Of a stretch of 64,000 nucleotides of DNA, positions 58,420-64,000 are shown piece by piece; position 1 is the first letter of the stretch; every line of letters begins with the position of its first letter. Made by a program: the position numbers and the translations under genes. The stretch is from Cloacibacillus evryensis DSM 19522 (GTDB lineage Bacteria > Synergistota > Synergistia > Synergistales > Synergistaceae): contig NZ_KK073872.1 of the NCBI RefSeq assembly GCF_000585335.1, positions 254,001-318,000 on the forward strand. Direction: 5' to 3'. The notes under the pieces are model-generated. The model was not told the DNA's origin and searched no databases. It was given only the letters and a program-made list of their open reading frames with translations.

Positions 58420-61400
58420 CTATCCTTCCCTCTTGACGCTGCCCATGCGCCCTTTGATCTTCTCCCGCGCGCCCTGGAATATTACGTAGAGGGCGGGTAT
58501 GACGAAGATGCCCAGAATGCTTGCCGCGCTCATACCGAAGAACATCGTCGTGCCGACCGCCTTGCGGCTTGCCGCGCCGGCTCCCGAGGCGAAGAGCATC
58601 GGGAGGACGCCGAGGACGCAGGTGAAGGCCGTCATGAGGACGGCGCGGAAACGTTCGCTTGCCGCGGTGGCCGCCGCCTGGATGAGCGGCAGTCGGTGCT
58701 CTTCGCGCTGTTCTTTCGCGAACTCGACGATGAGGATCGCGTTCTTCGCGGCGAGGCCGATAAGCAGCAATATCCCCAGCTGGGCGTAGACGGAGAGGGA
58801 GAGCCCCATCATCCGCAGGCCGCCCAGGGCGCCGAACATCGCGACCGGCAGCGAGAGCATGACTGGCACGGGAACGGTCCAGCTCTCATACTGGGCGACG
58901 AGGAAGAGGTAGGCGAACACGAGCGCTATGATAAGCACTAAAAGTATCCCCCCGCGCGAATCCTGTTCCTGATAGGTCATCCCCGACCATTCATAGGTAT
59001 AGCCTTCGGGGAGGCTCTTCGCGAGCCCCGCGACGCGTGCGATGCCCTGCCCCGTCGAGTAGCCGGGCTTCATCACGATCGTAATGCCGGCGCTCGGATA
59101 GAGATTGTAGCGGTCTATCGTTCTCGGCGCGAGGGTCTTTCTCACCGTCGTCAGGCTCCGCACGGGAACCTGCCCGCCGGAGGCGTTTTCCACGAAGATG
59201 CCGCCGATGCTGTCAATATTGCTTCTATAGCCCCAGTCCGACTGGAGCATGACCTTGTTGACCTGCGTGCCGATGTTGACGTCGTTGATGTAGGCCGAGC
59301 CGAAGTAGGTCTGGAGCGTCGAGAATATCGACGAGACTGGAACGTCCATCATCTCCGCCTTTTCGCGGTCGATATCGAGGTAGAGATGGGGCGTGTTCGC
59401 CGTGTATGTGCTGAAGGCGTAGAGAAATTCCGGAGCCTTGTTGATCTCGGCGAGCAGCTTCTCCATCACCTCGGCCAGCTGTGCGGGGTCGTTGTCCTTA
59501 GCGGACTGGAGCCTCATATCAAGGCCGGAGGCCATACCGATCCCGCTGATCGCGGGCGGAGTGAAGACGCTTATTTTAGCGCCGCGGTATTTCGCGGCGA
59601 TCTCGTTTGTGCGGGAGACAAGATAGCCGAGCTGTGTATCCTTTGTCTTGCGCTGGTCCCACGGCTTGAGCGAAAGGATGAGCGAGGCCACGTTTTCTCC
59701 GTCTCCGCCAAGAAGGTTGCGTCCCTCGATATTCATGACGTCACGGACTCCGGGAAGCGCCAGAGCCTCTTTTGCCATCGCGCGCGAGATCTTCTGCGTG
59801 CGCGGCATCGTGGCGCCCTCCGGCAGCTGGATCGTGGCGAAGACCGCACCCTGGTCTTCGTCTGGGATGAACGAGGTCGGCGTCGTCACCGTTATCGCCC
59901 AGCAGGCCGCGATGACGGCGGCCAGCGCGCAGAGCGATACCGTGACGCGGCCCGCAAGCCATACGGAGCCGGCCACATAGCCGCGCGTCGCGCCGGCCAG
60001 CGCGTTGTTGAACCATTTGAGCGGGCCGCGCCGCGCGGGTTTTACCTGACGCAGCAGATAGGCGCACATCGCGGGCGAGAGCGTGAGCGCCACCACGAGC
60101 GAGAAGACGACGGCGAATGAGATCGTCACGGCGAACTGTTTGTATATCTGGCCGGTGATGCCGCTCATGAAGCCGACGGGCACGAATATGGCGAGGAATA
60201 CGAGCGTCGTCGCCGCCATCGGTCCGGTGACGTCGTCCATGGCCTGGAGCGTAGCCTCCCGTGGCGTGCAGCCGTCGCGGTCCATAATGAACAGGACGCG
60301 CTCGACGACGACTATCGCGTTGTCGACGACCGTGCCGATGACCAGTACGAGCCCGAAGAGCGAAAGTATGTTGATGCTGTATCCCATCGCGGCGAGGCCG
60401 ATGAAGGTGGCGAGCAGCGATATCGGGATGGCGGCGACTGGGACCAGCGTCACGCGCCAGTCCTGCAGGAAGAGGTAGCAGACTAGGACGACGAGGATAA
60501 AGGTGAGCACCAGAGTTGTGAGTATCTCCTTTATCGTCGCCTGAACGTAGAGAGTCGAATCATAGGGGAGGCGAAGCTCCATGTCCTTCGGCAGCGTCGC
60601 CGATATTTTAGCCATCGTTTTTTTAACGCCGGCCATGACGTCGAGGGCGTTTGAGCCCGCGGCCTGCGAGAGCATCATCGCCGCCGCGGCGCCTCCGTTT
60701 TCGCTGGAATTCATATTGTAGGATTCCGCGCCCAGCTCGATGCGCGCGACGTCGCGGAGCTTTACCAGGCCCCCCTGCGCCGTGGTGCGGACGATGATGT
60801 TTTCAAAATCACGCACATCCGAAAGCCGTCCCTTCGCCTGCAGCGAATAGACGAGCGGACTGTCCGAATTGCCGGGCGCAGCGCCGACGGAACCTATCGA
60901 AGCCTGCTTGTTCTGGCTCTGGATGGCGGCGGCGACGTCGCCTGTCGAAAGGCCGAGCGCCGCGATGCGCGCCGGGTCCAGCCAGACGCGGATGCTGTAC
61001 TTGGAGCCGAAGACCACGACCTCGCCCATCCCGTAGACGCGTTTCATCTGATTCTTTATATTCGAATGGGCGTAATTGTTGAGCTCAAGTTCGCTGTAGG
61101 TGCCGTTCGGCGACGACAGCGCAAGCAGCCCCAGCGTATCGGAAAAGGCCGTTACGACGGTAATGCCCTCGTCTATGACCTCTGAGGGCAGCTGCGGCGT
61201 CACCTGTGAGACGCGGTTCTGTACGCGCACGAGCGCCATGTCGGGGTCGGTGCCGGTGGCGAAGGTCACGTATAATGTGTATTGGCCGTTGTTGCTCGAG
61301 GTGGAGTTCATGTAGATCATACCTTCGACGCCGTTTACCATCTCCTCAAGGGGGACGCCGACGGTGTTTGCGATCGTCGAAGCGTCCGCTCCGCGGTAGG

Positions 61401-61545
61401 TGGTGTTTACGCGTATCTGGGGCGGCGTGACGTCCGGGTACTGCGCGACCGGCAGCGAGAAGGCCGCGATCGTACCGGCGAGGCCCAGCAGTATGCAGAT
61501 GACCATTGCAAAACGCGGGCGTTCTATAAAAAATTTCGCGAACAT
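58420..61545 (-). CDS. RND multidrug efflux transporter (HAE1/AcrB type)
   Basis: 1041 residues, full AcrB length. Motifs: [42 protein letters not shown] at the start; central [20 protein letters not shown] with the paired Asp of the proton relay region; [44 protein letters not shown]; and [11 protein letters not shown] near the end. Periplasmic porter and docking domains occupy the two large loops. It starts just after the membrane-fusion gene and exports hydrophobic drugs or metabolites by proton antiport. Confidence 0.95.
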   Translation of the reverse strand: MFAKFFIERPRFAMVICILLGLAGTIAAFSLPVAQYPDVTPPQIRVNTTYRGADASTIANTVGVPLEEMVNGVEGMIYMNSTSSNNGQYTLYVTFATGTDPDMALVRVQNRVSQVTPQLPSEVIDEGITVVTAFSDTLGLLALSSPNGTYSELELNNYAHSNIKNQMKRVYGMGEVVVFGSKYSIRVWLDPARIAALGLSTGDVAAAIQSQNKQASIGSVGAAPGNSDSPLVYSLQAKGRLSDVRDFENIIVRTTAQGGLVKLRDVARIELGAESYNMNSSENGGAAAAMMLSQAAGSNALDVMAGVKKTMAKISATLPKDMELRLPYDSTLYVQATIKEILTTLVLTFILVVLVCYLFLQDWRVTLVPVAAIPISLLATFIGLAAMGYSINILSLFGLVLVIGTVVDNAIVVVERVLFIMDRDGCTPREATLQAMDDVTGPMAATTLVFLAIFVPVGFMSGITGQIYKQFAVTISFAVVFSLVVALTLSPAMCAYLLRQVKPARRGPLKWFNNALAGATRGYVAGSVWLAGRVTVSLCALAAVIAACWAITVTTPTSFIPDEDQGAVFATIQLPEGATMPRTQKISRAMAKEALALPGVRDVMNIEGRNLLGGDGENVASLILSLKPWDQRKTKDTQLGYLVSRTNEIAAKYRGAKISVFTPPAISGIGMASGLDMRLQSAKDNDPAQLAEVMEKLLAEINKAPEFLYAFSTYTANTPHLYLDIDREKAEMMDVPVSSIFSTLQTYFGSAYINDVNIGTQVNKVMLQSDWGYRSNIDSIGGIFVENASGGQVPVRSLTTVRKTLAPRTIDRYNLYPSAGITIVMKPGYSTGQGIARVAGLAKSLPEGYTYEWSGMTYQEQDSRGGILLVLIIALVFAYLFLVAQYESWTVPVPVMLSLPVAMFGALGGLRMMGLSLSVYAQLGILLLIGLAAKNAILIVEFAKEQREEHRLPLIQAAATAASERFRAVLMTAFTCVLGVLPMLFASGAGAASRKAVGTTMFFGMSAASILGIFVIPALYVIFQGAREKIKGRMGSVKREG

Positions 61546-61548
61546 CTT

Positions 61549-62754
61549 TTAATTTGCCTCTTTCCCGTCGGGGTCGGCCTGCGCCGCGACGGCGTCGCCG
61601 ACCCTCACCTTTACACCGGGGCTGAGGCTCTGTATTCCGGAAACGACCACCTTTTGTCCCGCGGATAGTCCCTCTTTGACCTCGCGCATCTGCCCCATCT
61701 CGCGCCCCAGCGCGACGCGGGCCGCGCGTACCGTGTCGTCGGCGTTCAGGAGGTAAACATAATCGCCCTCCCCGTCGGCCATGACCGCGGACTGCGGGAC
61801 GACCGCCGCCGCGCGGCTCTTGGCGGGCCGCGCGAAAACGCGCACCATCCCGCCGGGGATCAGCATGCCGTCTCCGTTCGCGTAGCGCAGGCGCACAAGG
61901 ACGGTGCCGGTCTGCCGCTCTACGACGTTGTCCTCGAAATCACGCTCGCCGGCGGCCTCGAACGAAGTCCCGTTGCTCAGCACGAGCTTGGTCTTATATA
62001 CCGGTCCCTGTTTCTTAAATAGTTCGAGCTGGTCGAGGTAATCCCTGTCCGGCAGCGAATAGGAGACGCGTATCGGGTCCATCTGCACGATCGAGGCGAG
62101 CGCCCCGCTCTGCGGCGTGACATAATTGCCCTTTGTGAAGGCTGCGGCCCCGATCTTTCCCGTGATCGGCGAGGTGATGCGGCAATAGCCGAGATCTATC
62201 TCCGCGAGGCGCAGTGAGGCCTTGGCCTGCGAGAGGGCGGCCCTTCCCTGAAGAAGATTGCTCTCCGCCGTGTCCCTGTCCGCCGCCGAGACCGCGCGCG
62301 CATCCGCCGCCGTTACGCGGGCGTGATACTTCTCCGCCTCCGCAAGCGTCGCCCTCGCCCGTTCGAGCTCCGCGCGGCGCAGCTCCACCGTCGCCTGATA
62401 GGGCGCCGGCTCTATCTGAAAGAGCAGGTCACCGGCGCGTACGAGGGCGCCCTCTTTGAAGCAGACCTTCGCGATCTCTCCGGATATCTGCGGCTTTACC
62501 TGAACATACTGGATCGCCTCCACACGTCCCACGTACTCGGAAGGCTGGGAGGAGACATCCGCCGTCCCGACGGATGTGACCGTTACAAGCGGCTCCCCCG
62601 CCGGAGCCTGCCCCCCGGCGGTCGTTTCTTTCGCCGCTATTTTGCAGCCACAGGCCGCCGCCGCGACCACCGCCGCGACGAGCGCGATCTTGATCCAGGC
62701 GGATCGCGGCCTGCCGGTCAATTCAAAATTCTTTTTGTCACCCGCGTTTTGCAT
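61549..62754 (-). CDS. RND efflux membrane-fusion protein (lipoprotein)
   Basis: 401 residues, AcrA/MexA type. The N-terminal VAAVVAAAACGC contains a probable lipobox cysteine. Then comes the hairpin, lipoyl and barrel order: YVGRVEAIQYVQVKPQISGEIAKVCFKEGALVRAGDLLFQIEP, coiled coil (~105-175, ELRRAELERARATLAEAEKYHARV), ITSPITGKIGAAAFTKGNYVT, and C-terminal VVPQSAVMADGEGDYVYLLNADDTVRAARVALG. It bridges pump and channel. AGAAGG precedes ATG. Confidence 0.93.
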   Translation of the reverse strand: MQNAGDKKNFELTGRPRSAWIKIALVAAVVAAAACGCKIAAKETTAGGQAPAGEPLVTVTSVGTADVSSQPSEYVGRVEAIQYVQVKPQISGEIAKVCFKEGALVRAGDLLFQIEPAPYQATVELRRAELERARATLAEAEKYHARVTAADARAVSAADRDTAESNLLQGRAALSQAKASLRLAEIDLGYCRITSPITGKIGAAAFTKGNYVTPQSGALASIVQMDPIRVSYSLPDRDYLDQLELFKKQGPVYKTKLVLSNGTSFEAAGERDFEDNVVERQTGTVLVRLRYANGDGMLIPGGMVRVFARPAKSRAAAVVPQSAVMADGEGDYVYLLNADDTVRAARVALGREMGQMREVKEGLSAGQKVVVSGIQSLSPGVKVRVGDAVAAQADPDGKEAN

Positions 62755-62828
62755 TTTTCTACCTTCTCTTCCATATATATTTTATAAACGCTGTCTGGCC
62801 CCGCAAAAACAGAACGGCCCGGATCGCC

Positions 62829-63461
62829 TCACAGAGCGCGCCGGCCTCCGCAGGCGCTTAGTTCTCTGTCAAAGGCGTCGAAGAGGATGTCCGTGTATTC
62901 GGGGAATTCACCCGGCAGTTTGCCGCATAGCTGTATCGCGTAAAGCCCATGAAAGATGGAGCTGATCAGCAGAGCGACCTTACCGGCGGAGACGTCCTTT
63001 CTGATCTTTCCCTCCCTCTGCCCTCTGGCGATAAGCCTCTCCGCCATCTGCCTGTCGCGTTCCATGGAATCCGAAACGAGCTGCCGCACCTGTGTCTGTA
63101 CCTCCTCCGGCCATTCATAGCGCCGTCTCAGCATCATCCCGTGGATCTTTTTGTATCTCGCGTCCTCAAACAGCCTTGCGAGCGCTCTCTTGTAATAGCC
63201 GCGCAGGGCGTCGCCGCAGTCCCGCTCTTCAAAAAGGCCGAGGAAGGCCTCCCCGTCCTCGCGGCAGGTCGACTTCACCAGCTGGATCAAAAGGTCGTTC
63301 TTATTTTTGAAGTGCCAATAAAGGGCTCCCTTTGAAAGCCCGGCGTTCTGGGCGATCTCCAGGAGCGACGTGCTGGCGAAGTTTTTAACGCTGAAAATGT
63401 CGAGCGCCGATTCGAGAATACGCGCTTTGGTCTCAAGCGCCTCCACCTTTGTCCTTCTCAT
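62829..63461 (-). CDS. TetR-family regulator of the efflux operon
   Basis: 210 residues. N-terminal HTH (~10-55): RILESALDIFSVKNFASTSLLEIAQNAGLSKGALYWHFKNKNDLLIQLV, the usual TetR/AcrR pattern with GALYWHF. The C-terminal helices resemble the AcrR/TtgR ligand domain (MMLRRRYEWPEE, RDVS-type segment). It is the first gene of the minus-strand efflux operon, suggesting autorepression together with the pump. GGGAGGTG precedes ATG. Confidence 0.92.
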   Translation of the reverse strand: MRRTKVEALETKARILESALDIFSVKNFASTSLLEIAQNAGLSKGALYWHFKNKNDLLIQLVKSTCREDGEAFLGLFEERDCGDALRGYYKRALARLFEDARYKKIHGMMLRRRYEWPEEVQTQVRQLVSDSMERDRQMAERLIARGQREGKIRKDVSAGKVALLISSIFHGLYAIQLCGKLPGEFPEYTDILFDAFDRELSACGGRRAL

Positions 63462-63500
63462 TTTTTCACCTCCCCGCCATGCGCAAAATCGATTCTGCGG

Positions 63501-63531
63501 ATTATAACATGCCTGTAAGTATGTAAGTCAA
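63501..63531 (-). promoter_or_regulatory. Promoter/operator of the TetR-RND efflux operon
   Basis: On the minus strand: TTGACT (63531-63526), 19-base spacer, TATAAT (63506-63501). The spacer TACATACTTACAGGCATGT has inverted ACAT/ATGT halves, reminiscent of AcrR-type operators. The long spacer suggests activity is not maximal or is regulator-dependent. Confidence 0.6.
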
Positions 63532-64000
63532 CGCCTGTGAAGTATCGTAGGCAATATGCAAGACGATTTGAATGATTTTAAATATGTGAATAACTTTGTG
63601 TGAGACGCGTGGAAAATCATATCCCAGGCGTCTGCCCGCGGGCGGAAAATGCATAAATGCCCTTATACATTCGGGCGGCCTCTATTGCACGGGACTTAAA
63701 AATCATTTTTACCCTAAAAAAGATAACAAACAGATTGTTTTTTATCATCGAAGATAAATATATAAATGCGGGAAAACTTGTGCTTTTTAAAGGCCGGTTT
63801 TTGCGGCATCGGGTTTTTCTAGCATGTATAAGTTCTATACGTGGAATATGTTAAAAATAACTGTAATTTGCGGTTAATTAGTATTTTTATTATCGAAAAG
63901 AAAGTATGTATAATCGCGATGGGTATTAGGACCCATACAACAAACGCCCGTCCGATAATATAATTAAAAATGGTATCAGAGATATGTTCTCGCGGTATCG
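63532..64000. other. AT-rich region at the window end, no supported gene
   Basis: Base composition turns AT-rich here. A 65-codon open frame at 63657-63854 has no convincing ribosome site and no known family. A TATAAT at 63909-63914 with a 6-bp inverted repeat ATGGGT-ATTAGG-ACCCAT at 63919-63936 looks like a promoter plus operator for a gene beyond the window. Confidence 0.5.

Noticed and set aside
63657-63854. 65-codon ORF at the right end
   Set aside because: No ribosome site, no homologous pattern and an AT-rich noncoding look.

Overview
This 64 kb chromosomal window has a GC-rich, densely coding sequence and most likely comes from a Synergistetes bacterium (Synergistota, Cloacibacillus/Synergistes-like). 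The best single clue is the secreted DUF4198-type protein at 17195-18118. Its C-terminus (small-residue/Cys stretch, hydrophobic helix, basic tail) looks like the Synergist-CTERM sorting signal. A diderm envelope is supported by an RND pump with a TolC-type outer-membrane factor, an LpxL/HtrB-like acyltransferase, and soluble (non-lipoprotein) periplasmic binding proteins. I see no rRNA, tRNA, complete insertion sequence, prophage or CRISPR array. The genus is inferred, not proven.

Layout. 1-4.6 kb: a secreted protein, a DMT exporter and the methionine importer operon metN-metI-metQ (minus strand), preceded by a small Met-rich leader ORF and an intrinsic terminator. 4.6-11.2 kb: a NarL-type two-component pair, an MFS transporter, an unknown secreted protein, a decayed beta-propeller sensor pseudogene and an FCD-domain regulator. 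11.4-17 kb: cardiolipin synthase, metallophosphoesterase, an RNase H-like/TPR protein and argH. 17-20 kb: the DUF4198 protein behind a perfect 36-bp palindrome, then a minus-strand group of cyclase, orphan pseudopilin gspG and a deaminase. 20.2-26 kb: FAD oxidoreductase, a split UxaA-type dehydratase and two tandem TRAP binding proteins. 26-28.3 kb: bioY behind a BirA-like operator, and a ProC-like reductase behind a second leader-peptide/terminator. 28.3-36.7 kb: RarD-like permease, M20 amidohydrolase, AMP-forming ligase-citC-citX, dCMP deaminase and a second two-component pair. 36.8-46.4 kb: beta-CASP nuclease, unknown anchored protein, tyrS, acyltransferase, a nucleoside/BMP-type ABC ATPase, a DMT transporter and a BMP-family binding protein. 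46.4-54.1 kb: histidine biosynthesis, with hisZ-hisG-hisB-hisA-hisIE-hisH-hisF on plus and a HAD phosphatase plus hisC diverging; hisF carries an apparent +1 frameshift and hisD is absent. 54.3-63.5 kb: nadE, an HxlR regulator, and a TetR-MFP-RND-OMF efflux operon. The last ~0.5 kb is AT-rich and apparently noncoding.

The most interesting signals are regulatory. Two independent genes or operons (metNIQ and a proC homologue, both minus strand) each have the same layout: a consensus sigma-70 promoter, a strong ribosome-binding site, a 23-28 codon ORF enriched in the relevant amino acid(s), and an intrinsic terminator before the structural gene. This is the architecture of ribosome-mediated transcription attenuation. 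Also notable are a 36-bp perfect palindrome overlapping the promoter of the DUF4198 gene and a BirA-type operator overlapping the -35 box of a probably leaderless bioY.
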